From the NCBI GenBank assembly GCA_903824515.1, contig CAIJXA010000050.1:1-21832 (forward strand): DNA of 21,832 nt, written 5' to 3'. A model generated the notes under the pieces. That model did no database searches. It had not been told where the DNA came from and saw only the letters and a program-made list of their open reading frames with translations. This stretch comes from an uncultured bacterium (GTDB lineage: Bacteria; Patescibacteriota; Minisyncoccia; Moranbacterales; GWC2-37-73). This document shows, in pieces, positions 14,469-21,553 of the stretch (within the stretch, counting starts at the first letter, position 1; each line of letters starts with the position of its first letter). The translations under genes and the position numbers were made by a program.

Positions 14469-15938
14469 ATGGAAAAACAAAATCAAGCTCAAACTCAAAG
14501 CATTGCTGAAAATTCTCAACCCAAGCTGCTTTCGCTTTCGCAGTTTCGTCGCGAGTTGGGAATACCATTGATTTTAGCAAAGAAGCTTATTGTCTGGGGA
14601 GAGGTTGGATCTGTTAGAGCGATAGATGGAACTTTACGCATTGCTGCTTCAGAGATTGCAATTGCAAAAAAACTTGTTGCCACCCCAGTGCAAAAAGCCC
14701 GGCTTTTTGTCAAAGCGTTGGGCCCGGGACTCATTACTGGAGCTTCAGACGATGATCCTTCCGGCATTGGCACATATTCAGCAGTTGGCGCGACGTTTGG
14801 ACTCGCAATTCTTTGGATGGCGGTTTGGCTTCTCCCTGTTATGACAGCTATTCAAGAGGTTTGTGCTCGAATTGGAGTTGTGACAAACAAGGGCTTAGCT
14901 GGAGTTATCAAGACTCACTATAGTAGAAAAATTTTGATTGGGTCAGTTTCTTTACTTATTATTGCTAACATTGTTAATATTGGAGCTGATCTTGGGGCGA
15001 TGGCTGCAGCAATTGGCATGTTTAGCGATATTAATTTTTATCTGGTGATAATTTTGCTAACGATTGTTATAAGTTTGCTCGAAATTTTCGTGCAGTATCA
15101 TCTTTATGTGAAATTTCTGAAATTTTTGACAATTTCAGTTTTGGCTTATGTGGTGACGGGTTTTATGATTCAGCCAGATTGGCTTGATATTTTCAAGCAT
15201 TCCTTTATTCCAAGTATAACCTTTAGTAATGAATATTTATTTGCGATGGTTGCAGTGTTTGGCACAACTATTACGCCGTATCTTTTTTTCTGGCAAGCTT
15301 CTGAAGAGGTTGAGGAAAATAAAATGTTCAAGCATGATTGCAAGGTGCAAAGAGGTTTGTACGATCGAATTGCGCACATGCGAACAGATGTTTACACGGG
15401 AATGATTTTGGCTAATATCGTTTTTTACTTCATTGTTTTGACAACTGCGCAAGTACTTTTTAAAAATGGCATCACGAATATCAACACCGCTGCTGATGCT
15501 GCTCGCGCTTTGGCTCCCTTGGCTGGAAAAAATGCTGCCGCATTATTTGCTTTTGGCATCATCGGAACCGGGTTGCTAGCTATTCCGGTTTTGGCTGGAA
15601 GTGGAGCGTATGCTTTGTCGGAAGTTCTTAATTGGAAGGAGGGATTGGAACTTAAGTTTTTGAAAGCCAAGGGGTTTTACTTGATTATTACTTTGTCGAT
15701 TGTTTTTGGCGGATTGTTCAATTTTTTCAAAATTAATCCAATCGCAGCGCTTTATTGGTCAGCTTTTTTGAATGGAATTATCGCGGTACCGCTTTTATAC
15801 TTAATTATGAAAATTGGAGATAATCCAGAAATTATGGGAGAAGAGCGTCATCCAAAGTGGGTAAAATTCTTTGGCTGGTTCGCCGTTGTGGCTATGACAA
15901 TTGCGATTTTGGTGATGGTGGGGATGGAATTTATTTAG
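14469..15938 (+). CDS. Nramp-family divalent metal transporter with N-terminal winged-helix domain
   Basis: From residue 80 on this is an Nramp-type (LeuT-fold) transporter with about 11 membrane helices, beginning ALGPGLITGASDDDPSGIG. The TM1 ion-binding motif, DPGN in canonical Mn/Fe carriers, is DPSG here (residues 96-99). The TM6 MPHN-type motif is replaced by TTITPYLFFWQASEE (from 266), so the ion-coordinating Met is absent. This points to the divergent Nramp-related group, and Mg2+ or another hard ion is a plausible substrate. Residues of about 20-69 (LSLSQFRRELGIPLILAKKL, then IVWGEVGSVRAIDG, TLRIAASEIAIAKKL) look like an excisionase/MerR-type winged helix. That domain would be cytosolic and could sense or bind nucleic acid or protein. 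The first 19 residues are Gln/Ser-rich. Confidence 0.9.
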   Translation: MEKQNQAQTQSIAENSQPKLLSLSQFRRELGIPLILAKKLIVWGEVGSVRAIDGTLRIAASEIAIAKKLVATPVQKARLFVKALGPGLITGASDDDPSGIGTYSAVGATFGLAILWMAVWLLPVMTAIQEVCARIGVVTNKGLAGVIKTHYSRKILIGSVSLLIIANIVNIGADLGAMAAAIGMFSDINFYLVIILLTIVISLLEIFVQYHLYVKFLKFLTISVLAYVVTGFMIQPDWLDIFKHSFIPSITFSNEYLFAMVAVFGTTITPYLFFWQASEEVEENKMFKHDCKVQRGLYDRIAHMRTDVYTGMILANIVFYFIVLTTAQVLFKNGITNINTAADAARALAPLAGKNAAALFAFGIIGTGLLAIPVLAGSGAYALSEVLNWKEGLELKFLKAKGFYLIITLSIVFGGLFNFFKINPIAALYWSAFLNGIIAVPLLYLIMKIGDNPEIMGEERHPKWVKFFGWFAVVAMTIAILVMVGMEFI

Positions 15939-16003
15939 TAAATTATTATTTATTAACGAATTAATTTAAATTGGGATTAGACACTAGAAATTAGGCATTT
16001 TTG

Positions 16004-16031
16004 TTCTATGTTCCATGCTCTGTGTTTCATG
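16004..16031. repeat. TTCTATG-type heptamer tract
   Basis: Four 7-bp units (TTCTATG, TTCCATG, CTCTGTG, TTTCATG) lie just before the PAP2 gene. They create extra ATGs that extend the apparent frame upstream. Confidence 0.7.
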
Positions 16032-16037
16032 ACTACT

Positions 16038-16574
16038 ATGGATAATTTCGAAATAAAATTTGTAAAATATTTGAATCAAATCGGTTCAAAAAAAATCGAT
16101 AAATTTTTGGGTGTGGTGAACGCAGTTAGCTTTTTGGCATTTTTCTGGATATTTCTCACTGTAGTTGCTATAGTGACTCACCCGATTATCACTGAAAAAT
16201 TTATCGTGGCAGTTATAATTGTGGTGGTGCTTCATTTTACAATCACGGAAGGAATTATTAAGCATTTTTTAATCCGTTTTTATCCAATGCGTAGACGTCC
16301 CTATGTTGCTTATCCTGAAATGATAAAATCAGTCGGCAGAAAATTCAGTGATTCTTCTTTTCCCTCAAGTCATATGGCGACAACTGCGGCTATGCTGGTT
16401 GTGATTGTTAGTTTTTATCCATCATTGCTGATATTTTCGCTGCTGCTGATTTTATTGATGGCTTTTTCTCGTTTGCATAATGGTATGCATTATCCAAGCG
16501 ATGTTATTGCTGGTATATTCTTGGGTTTTGTGTATGGATATGCAGCTTTGAGAATTGCGGAAATGGTGCTATAA
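16038..16574 (+). CDS. PAP2-family membrane phosphatase
   Basis: The 178-residue integral membrane protein carries the three PAP2 phosphatase motifs. Motif 1 is RFYPMRRRP (K/R-x6-RP), motif 2 is FPSSHMAT with the catalytic His, and motif 3 is SRLHNGMHYPSD (SR-x5-H-x3-D). Four to five hydrophobic segments surround them. Such enzymes dephosphorylate lipid phosphates, for example undecaprenyl pyrophosphate (as in BcrC/PgpB) or phosphatidic acid. I infer a role in recycling the wall-lipid carrier, but the sequence does not fix the substrate. Upstream in-frame ATGs at 16008 and 16029 lie inside a heptamer repeat, so I choose the ATG before DNFEIKFVKYLNQIG. No Shine-Dalgarno site is seen. Confidence 0.9.
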   Translation: MDNFEIKFVKYLNQIGSKKIDKFLGVVNAVSFLAFFWIFLTVVAIVTHPIITEKFIVAVIIVVVLHFTITEGIIKHFLIRFYPMRRRPYVAYPEMIKSVGRKFSDSSFPSSHMATTAAMLVVIVSFYPSLLIFSLLLILLMAFSRLHNGMHYPSDVIAGIFLGFVYGYAALRIAEMVL

Positions 16575-16645
16575 AGAATTGTTCATTAGTATAAATGGTC
16601 CAGTCTTGAAAGCTGGCTTACCCTGCGCGATTGGATTTATTAACT

Positions 16646-16698
16646 GACGGAGAAATCATGAGAACAATTTTTTAAGTTTGTTGCTATTTTTTTCCGTC
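16646..16698. other. Long imperfect hairpin in the PAP2-HAD intergenic gap
   Basis: GACGGAGAAA faces TTTTTTCCGTC, and an inner AACAA...TTTGTT pair nests within. The rest of 16575-16818 has no gene; a repeat-like AATTCGTGGCGATCCAGAATC lies at about 16725. The hairpin could be part of a transcript end or just another palindromic repeat. Confidence 0.3.
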
Positions 16699-16818
16699 TT
16701 CGCGAGGATTTTTGTAATTAGAAATTCGTGGCGATCCAGAATCAGACATTGCCATGGATTGCCGCATATGCTTGTAGACTAACGATGATAATTAGAAAAT
16801 GATTTGATACTATTTTTT

Positions 16819-17460
16819 ATGAAAGTATTTATTGATTTTGATGATGTGATTTTTAATACCAAGGATTTCAGCATATACCTGAAAGGTTTTTATGCTTCAC
16901 GCGGAGTGAGCCAGGAGCTTGTGCAAAAATATTATTACGATCCTGCTGCTGAAAGTGAACTAAAATTATTTAATCCAGAAGGCTTGTTTTTGCGTTTGGA
17001 GCAGTATGAGAAAATTGATGTTAGCAAATTACGCAAAAACTTCACGCAGCAATTGAAACATCTTTCAAAATTCGTTTTTGATGATGTAAGCAAATTTTTA
17101 ACAAAAATGAGCAAAGAAAATGTCTATTTAGTTTCTTTTGGTTTGCCGACTTTTCAAAGTCAAAAAATTCAAGGCTCTGGCGTGAATAAACTTGTTAGTG
17201 ATTACATTGTGACAGAAAAAATGAAGGGACAAGCGATTGTGCAGGTGATGAAAAAAAATAAAATTGATTTTGAAGAAAAACTTATTTTTATTGATGATCG
17301 AATTGCGCAAATTGAAGATGTTAAAAAAACTTTTCCTCAAGCCTTAACTTTTTTACTTTGTCGTAAAGAAGGAAGATATTGCGATCAGAAGAATGACTAT
17401 TGTGATTATGTGGCTGGCGATCTGCGGCAAGTTTTGGAGATAATTTCTGGGTTGGAATAA
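16819..17460 (+). CDS. HAD-superfamily hydrolase-like protein
   Basis: The 213-residue protein has the HAD layout. Motif I is VFIDFDDVIFNT (residues 3-14, nucleophile Asp in DFDD), motif II is VYLVSFG, a Lys lies in TEKMKGQ, and motif IV is LIFIDDRIAQIEDV with two acidic residues. The helical cap lies between motifs I and II. It resembles phosphatases of the phosphoglycolate or haloacid type, but the substrate is unknown. The C-terminus carries a Cys pair in LLCRKEGRYCDQ and another Cys in DYCDY. An upstream in-frame TTG would add five residues, but the ATG directly before the motif I strand is preferred. Confidence 0.8.
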   Translation: MKVFIDFDDVIFNTKDFSIYLKGFYASRGVSQELVQKYYYDPAAESELKLFNPEGLFLRLEQYEKIDVSKLRKNFTQQLKHLSKFVFDDVSKFLTKMSKENVYLVSFGLPTFQSQKIQGSGVNKLVSDYIVTEKMKGQAIVQVMKKNKIDFEEKLIFIDDRIAQIEDVKKTFPQALTFLLCRKEGRYCDQKNDYCDYVAGDLRQVLEIISGLE

Positions 17461-17510
17461 TTTGTTGGGAGCATTTGCGAAAGAAATTTAAGGCTTTAAT
17501 TTTTTTAGTA

Positions 17511-17539
17511 TTTTCATTTGAGTGTGGTTTTACTATAAT
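17511..17539 (+). promoter_or_regulatory. Likely promoter for glmS
   Basis: A perfect TATAAT (17534-17539) has TTTTCA 17 bp upstream, in the gap after the HAD gene and 80 bp before the glmS ATG. Confidence 0.5.
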
Positions 17540-17575
17540 TATTTATTTTTTCTTGCTAGTTAATAAGCCAGAAAC

Positions 17576-17598
17576 TTGCCCGTCGGCAGGTAGGGCAA
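17576..17598. repeat. Small palindrome in the glmS leader
   Basis: TTGCCC and GGGCAA form inverted arms around GTCGGCAGGTA, between the promoter-like site and the glmS start. It could be a leader hairpin affecting glmS expression, or a dispersed repeat. Confidence 0.45.
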
Positions 17599-17619
17599 AA
17601 GCTTGAAAAAGCTAACTTT

Positions 17620-19071
17620 ATGTGTGGAATTGTTGGATATATTGGAAAAAGACAAGCTGCTCCAGTTTTGCTTGATGGTTTGAGGAGACTTGAATATCGC
17701 GGCTATGATAGTTCTGGGATGTCTGTGATTGGCGGTATAATTTCGATGAATTTTGCACAATGCGGGAAATTGCCAAATGAAATTGGAGATAATTTGAAAA
17801 TGGAAACAGTTAAAGCAACTGGAAAAGTTGCCATGCTTGAAGCAAAGATTGGGAATATGAATATCTCCAGCACCATTGGAATTGCTCACACTAGGTGGGC
17901 AACTCATGGCAAACCCTGTGATGAAAATTCTCACCCGCACACAGATTGCACGGGTAACATCTCAGTCGTGCACAATGGCATCATCGAAAATTATCAAGAG
18001 TTAAAAAAGCAGCTAATCAAGAAAGGTCACAAATTTTCTTCTGAAACTGACAGTGAGGTGGTGGCTCATTTAATTGAGGAATTTTCGAAGAAGCATGATT
18101 TTCGAAGTGCAGTTTTAAATTCTTTGAAATTAATCAGGGGAACCTATGGCTTGGCAATCTTGAATAGGGATTATCCTGATCAGATGATTGTGGCGCGCTT
18201 GGGAAGTCCCTTAATTTTGGGCGTTGGAAAAGATGAATTTGTTGTGGCATCTGATGCTTCAGCAATTGTTCAATATATGAAAAAAGTTGTTTATTTGGAG
18301 GACGGAGAGGTTGCCATCATAACTTCAGATGGATATGATGTCGTGAACATCAAAAATAAACAAATTGAAAAAAAGATTAATCTGCTTGATTGGGACATTG
18401 AGCAAGCTCAAAAGAATGGCTTCCTGCATTTTATGCTTAAAGAGGCTTTTGAACAACCAGAATCGGTCAAAAATGCAATGCGCGGAAGATTTTCAAAAAC
18501 TCATGGACTGGCAAGGCTTGGAGGGTTGCGATATGTTGAAAAAAAATTGAAAAATATCAATCGTATTATCATTGTCAGTTGTGGCACTTCATATTATGCA
18601 GGTCTGATTGGCGAATATCTAATCGAGGAATATGCCGGTATTTCAGTTGAGGTTGAGTATGCCAGCGAATTCAGATATCGAAAACCAATTTTAGACAAGC
18701 GCACAGCTGTTATTGCGATTTCACAATCAGGTGAAACAGCAGACACTTTGGCGGCAATTCGCGAGGCTAAGCTTAAGGGTGCGCTCACGTTGGGAATTAT
18801 TAATACGGTTGGTTCGACGATAGCGCGTGAGACGGATGCTGGGGTGTACAATCATGCAGGGCCGGAAATGGGGGTGGCTTCGACAAAGGCATTTACTTCG
18901 CAACTTACTATTCTGACATTGTTGGCTGTATTTTTGGGAAGACAACGAGACATGTCACTGGTGACTGGTCAAAGGATTATCAAAGAACTTGAAAAAATTC
19001 CTGCTCAGATTGAGACAATTTTAAAGCAGAATAGGGAAATAAAAAAAATTGCAACGAAGTATAAGAGTTAG
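17620..19071 (+). CDS. glmS: Glucosamine-6-phosphate synthase, N-terminal part, ends at an in-frame amber codon
   Basis: GlmS makes glucosamine-6-phosphate from fructose-6-phosphate and glutamine, the first step to UDP-GlcNAc. This part holds the glutaminase domain (Cys2 nucleophile in MCGIVGYIG, LEYRGYDSSG, HTRWATHG, HNGIIENY), the first SIS domain (VSCGTSYYAG, AISQSGETADTL), and the start of the second. It stops at TAG (19069-19071) after IKKIATKYKS. The five codons after the TAG and the ORF at 19087 continue the family sequence in the same frame, so one codon interrupts an otherwise full gene (about 628 codons). About 20 extra residues (SMNFAQCGKLPNEIGDNLKM) sit in the N-domain relative to typical members. 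TAG is the normal stop of several neighbouring genes. A real nonsense mutation, a sequence error or local readthrough are all possible. Confidence 0.93.
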   Translation: MCGIVGYIGKRQAAPVLLDGLRRLEYRGYDSSGMSVIGGIISMNFAQCGKLPNEIGDNLKMETVKATGKVAMLEAKIGNMNISSTIGIAHTRWATHGKPCDENSHPHTDCTGNISVVHNGIIENYQELKKQLIKKGHKFSSETDSEVVAHLIEEFSKKHDFRSAVLNSLKLIRGTYGLAILNRDYPDQMIVARLGSPLILGVGKDEFVVASDASAIVQYMKKVVYLEDGEVAIITSDGYDVVNIKNKQIEKKINLLDWDIEQAQKNGFLHFMLKEAFEQPESVKNAMRGRFSKTHGLARLGGLRYVEKKLKNINRIIIVSCGTSYYAGLIGEYLIEEYAGISVEVEYASEFRYRKPILDKRTAVIAISQSGETADTLAAIREAKLKGALTLGIINTVGSTIARETDAGVYNHAGPEMGVASTKAFTSQLTILTLLAVFLGRQRDMSLVTGQRIIKELEKIPAQIETILKQNREIKKIATKYKS

Positions 19072-19506
19072 CAAGACTTTCTTTATATGGGAAGGAAATA
19101 TAATTTTCCTATTGCCCTGGAAGGAGCGCTTAAAATCAAAGAAATTGCTTATGTGCATGCTGAAGGTTATCCCTCAGGCGAAATGAAACACGGACCGATT
19201 GCGCTAATCGATGAAACATTCCCATCACTTTTTGTGGTGCCAAAAGATAGTGTCTATGAAAAAAATATTTCTGGGATGCAGGAAATTAAAGCTCGTGGCG
19301 GAAAGATTATTGCAATAGCAACCCTTGGGGACAAAGAAATCAAAAAACACGCCGATGATGTGATTTACATTCCAAAAACCTTGGAAATGCTCACACCACT
19401 CTTATCCGTGATTCCCTTGCAGCTTTTTGCCTATTATACGGGCATTGCAAAAGGATATGATGTGGACAAGCCTCGCAATCTTGCCAAGTCAGTGACGGTT
19501 GAATAG
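19072..19506 (+). CDS. glmS: Glucosamine-6-phosphate synthase, C-terminal part after the amber codon
   Basis: The frame runs straight on from the upstream TAG: QDFLYMGRKYNFPIALEGAL follows where GlmS normally has DFLxLGRGYNYPIALEGAL. The fragment carries the isomerase active-site segments: LKIKEIAYVHAEGYPSGEMK with the catalytic Glu and Lys region, MKHGPIAL with the sugar-ring-opening His, and the C-terminal DVDKPRNLAKSVTVE loop with the terminal Lys. If translated alone, it could begin at ATG 19087 (139 residues), but no Shine-Dalgarno site precedes it. Without this part the upstream product lacks isomerase chemistry. No sign of decay (no frameshift, all key residues kept) is visible, which argues for a recent event, an error or readthrough. 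Confidence 0.88.
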   Translation, partial: QDFLYMGRKYNFPIALEGALKIKEIAYVHAEGYPSGEMKHGPIALIDETFPSLFVVPKDSVYEKNISGMQEIKARGGKIIAIATLGDKEIKKHADDVIYIPKTLEMLTPLLSVIPLQLFAYYTGIAKGYDVDKPRNLAKSVTVE

Positions 19507-19509
19507 GGA

Positions 19510-19537
19510 TTGACTTTTTTGCGATAAGTTGTATACT
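19510..19537 (+). promoter_or_regulatory. Sigma70-type promoter before the IMPCH-like gene
   Basis: TTGACT (19510-19515) and TATACT (19532-19537) are separated by 16 bp, directly after the glmS stop and about 100 bp before the next start codon. Confidence 0.65.
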
Positions 19538-19638
19538 GCAATGAAACATAAAAGTTTATTTGAAAATGAATTTTTATGCTTTTTTGTTCCTCGTCTTAAT
19601 ATGCTGGTTTTTAAAATGTTTTTAAATGGAGATTACCA

Positions 19639-20223
19639 ATGAAAGATCCAAAAATCAAGAGAGCCATCGTGTCGGTCTCTAATTTTGAGGACGTTGTTGA
19701 ATTTTGTCATATTTTAATTGAATATGGCGTGGAAATATTTGCAACGGTTGAAACTCTGCAAATTCTCAAGAAAGAAAATATCAGAGTTAGTCCATTTTAC
19801 AAATTACATGGCGTCGTGATATTTTCGGAAAAAATATGGGATATTTTGCATCCAAGCATTGTTGCCGGATTGGCTTTGCCTATGGAAAAAATCGCACAAA
19901 ACAAACATCTTGAAAATAAAAATATCAAACTTGTTGATCTGCTGGTTTGTAATCTTGGTAGTCCATTTAAAGTGATTAATTCGAAATCTTTTGATTTGGC
20001 TGATGATATCAACATTGCAAGGCTTTCGATGCTCTCTGTTGGTGCGGCTAACAGCAGACGAGTCACGGTTGCCAGCGAAAGTTCTGATTATCATGCTATT
20101 TTGACTGACATGAGTAATCATGATGGCAAAGTCCAGGGGTCTACTCGTTTCGAGCTTGCTTGCAAGTCTTTCAAGCGCATTTCAGAATACAGCAGACTAA
20201 CTGCGCACCACTTGGAGGCTTAG
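19639..20223 (+). CDS. IMP cyclohydrolase (PurH N-domain)-like protein, probably inactive
   Basis: The 194-residue protein resembles the MGS-like IMP-cyclohydrolase half of PurH: KRAIVSVSNFEDVVEFCHIL, YGVEIFATVETLQILKKENI, KIWDILHPSIVAGLAL, LVDLLVCNLGSPF, DDINIARLSMLSVGAANSRR and VASESSDYHAIL match in order. PurH motifs are changed. VKTLHP reads IWDILHP, NLYPF reads NLGSPF, the catalytic-region IDIGG reads INIARLS, and the Lys of RAAAKN is lost. The AICAR transformylase domain is absent. Loss of these residues makes normal cyclohydrolase activity unlikely; a ligand-binding or regulatory role on the MGS fold is possible. A good Shine-Dalgarno GGAG (19628-19631) is 7 bp from the ATG. It is a monocistronic unit with its own promoter and terminator. 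Confidence 0.78.
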   Translation: MKDPKIKRAIVSVSNFEDVVEFCHILIEYGVEIFATVETLQILKKENIRVSPFYKLHGVVIFSEKIWDILHPSIVAGLALPMEKIAQNKHLENKNIKLVDLLVCNLGSPFKVINSKSFDLADDINIARLSMLSVGAANSRRVTVASESSDYHAILTDMSNHDGKVQGSTRFELACKSFKRISEYSRLTAHHLEA

Positions 20224-20280
20224 ATTAATGCTAATACCATGCCTTCTCATTTTTAATGCCATTTGAAACCTGAAAGAAAC

Positions 20281-20320
20281 CCCCCTGTTGAAAAATAAAA
20301 AAATCAACCGGGGGATTTTT
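20281..20320 (+). terminator. Rho-independent terminator after the IMPCH-like gene
   Basis: CCCCC-T-GTTGA pairs with TCAAC-C-GGGGG (one internal mismatch) around an A-rich loop, followed by ATTTTT. It rules out the alternative upstream TTG start for rlmN, which falls inside the hairpin. Confidence 0.88.
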
Positions 20321-20359
20321 GTTTGCCATCGAAAACTATTTACGCTACCGTATAAAGAT

Positions 20360-21553
20360 ATGAATATAGAAAAATTAGAGCAATTTTTGCAACAAAATAA
20401 CTTGCCCAAATTTCGTTTGGGACAAATTCAAAAAGCCATTTTTGCTGATGGTGTTGCTTCATTTGAGGAAATTACGACGCTTTCCAAAGAATTGCGAGAA
20501 AAGCTGGAAAAAGAAATGGACATCCTTTCCTTTGAAGTTGAAAAAGTTTTGGTGGCTGCCGATGGTCAATCGATTAAGGCTTTATTAAAATTAAATAGTT
20601 GTCACTGCGAGCGAATCAGCCAGCAGGATGATGAGTCGAAGAAACTGGGCTCAGATTTCTCCACTAAAGTCGAGATGACATATGACTTAATTGAAACCGT
20701 CCTGATTTCTCCCAAGCCAGGCACATGGTCGGCTTGCATTTCTTGTCAGGTTGGTTGCGCGATGGGTTGCAGGTTTTGTGCCACTGGCAAAATGGGTTTC
20801 AAACGCAATTTGACCGCCGAAGAAATCACCGATCAGATTCTTTTTTGGAAACAATACCTTGCTAAAAATCTAAAATCTAAAATCCTAAATCCTAAAACCG
20901 ATAGTGCTGAAAATAATCAAGAAGATAATTTAATTCCATTTCAAAATTCAAAATTCGAAATCCAAAATTCCGATGTTTCTAACATCGTCTTTATGGGTAT
21001 GGGAGAGCCTTTTAATAATTGGGAGCATGTTTCCCAAAGTATTAAGGATTTGACCAATGAAAAACTTTTCGGTTTTGGCTCGCGCAGTCTCTCGGTTTCA
21101 ACCTCCGGCATTGCCAGTGGAATTGAAAAATTGGCAAGTAATTTTCCACAAGTGAATTTGGCAATTTCGCTGCATTTTGCCAGCGACGAAAAACGTGACC
21201 GCTATATGCCAGTTAATAAGGTTGATAATTTGGAGAGCTTGAAAAAAGCGCTGCAAAAATATTTTCAAGTCACCAAAAGGAAAGTTTTTCTGGAATACAT
21301 TATGCTCGATGGGGTCAATGACGCTGCCTTGGATGCCAAAATGTTGGCGCAGTATTTGCACAGTGTTGGCAATGCACATCTCTTGCATGTGAATTTAATT
21401 CGCTATAATGCGACCAGCGCAGATCTCAAACCTTCCTCAAAAACCAGAACGCAACTTTTCAAAAAAGAATTGGAAAAATATTTCATCAACGCCACTATTC
21501 GAAAAAGTCTTGGAGAGGAGATCAAGGGTGCCTGTGGGCAATTAGCTTCTTAA
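20360..21553 (+). CDS. rlmN: 23S rRNA (adenine-2503-C2)-methyltransferase RlmN with two in-frame insertions
   Basis: This radical-SAM enzyme methylates A2503 of 23S rRNA and A37 of some tRNAs. From the ATG at 20360 it has 397 residues. The iron-sulfur motif CxxxCxxC is CAMGCRFC (Cys133, 137, 140), preceded by CISCQVG. NIVFMGMGEP, the SVSTSGIA strand, NLAISLHFA, EYIMLDGVND and the C-terminal HVNLIRYN follow, then a Cys near the end (IKGACGQL) matching the methyl-carrying Cys. Two insertions stand out. Residues 81-107 are the translation of an 81-bp palindromic repeat. About 35 residues (around 170-205) come from A-rich octamer-like tracts between the FWKQYL helix and NIVFMGMGEP. Both fall at loops. 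The start at TTG 20288 is rejected because it lies in a terminator. Confidence 0.95.
   Translation: MNIEKLEQFLQQNNLPKFRLGQIQKAIFADGVASFEEITTLSKELREKLEKEMDILSFEVEKVLVAADGQSIKALLKLNSCHCERISQQDDESKKLGSDFSTKVEMTYDLIETVLISPKPGTWSACISCQVGCAMGCRFCATGKMGFKRNLTAEEITDQILFWKQYLAKNLKSKILNPKTDSAENNQEDNLIPFQNSKFEIQNSDVSNIVFMGMGEPFNNWEHVSQSIKDLTNEKLFGFGSRSLSVSTSGIASGIEKLASNFPQVNLAISLHFASDEKRDRYMPVNKVDNLESLKKALQKYFQVTKRKVFLEYIMLDGVNDAALDAKMLAQYLHSVGNAHLLHVNLIRYNATSADLKPSSKTRTQLFKKELEKYFINATIRKSLGEEIKGACGQLAS
20600..20680. repeat. 81-bp palindromic element inserted in frame within rlmN
   Basis: The element opens TGTCACTGCGAGCG and closes GTCGAGATGACA, the terminal wording of the intergenic element at 1457-1583. 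Inside, AGTCGAAGAAACTG faces CAGATTTCTCCACT. It is exactly 27 codons, starts on a codon boundary, has no stop in that frame, and replaces the short turn between KALLKLN and LIETVLI of RlmN. Confidence 0.85.
20863..20971. repeat. Two A-rich micro-tandem tracts translated within rlmN
   Basis: AAAATCTAAAATCTAAAATCC-type units (20863-20898) and TCAAAATTCAAAATTCGAAATCC-type units (20938-20971) flank a short Asn/Glu-rich segment. Read in frame they give the KNLKSKILNPK and FQNSKFEIQNS stretches. Confidence 0.65.

Noticed and set aside
16590..16665. tRNA-like stretch with CCAGT-CTTGAAA-GCTGG as an anticodon arm
   Set aside because: A D-arm-like piece precedes it, but there is no T arm (no TTCRA motif) and no matching acceptor stem.
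17620..19506. Genome-wide stop-codon reassignment explaining the amber codon in glmS
   Set aside because: TAG ends trpS, the permease, the nucleotidyltransferase, the transporter and glmS itself, and TGA ends both paralogs, so the standard code applies.
20288..20359. Upstream TTG start for rlmN
   Set aside because: It lies inside the rho-independent terminator of the preceding gene; ATG 20360 begins the conserved N-terminus.
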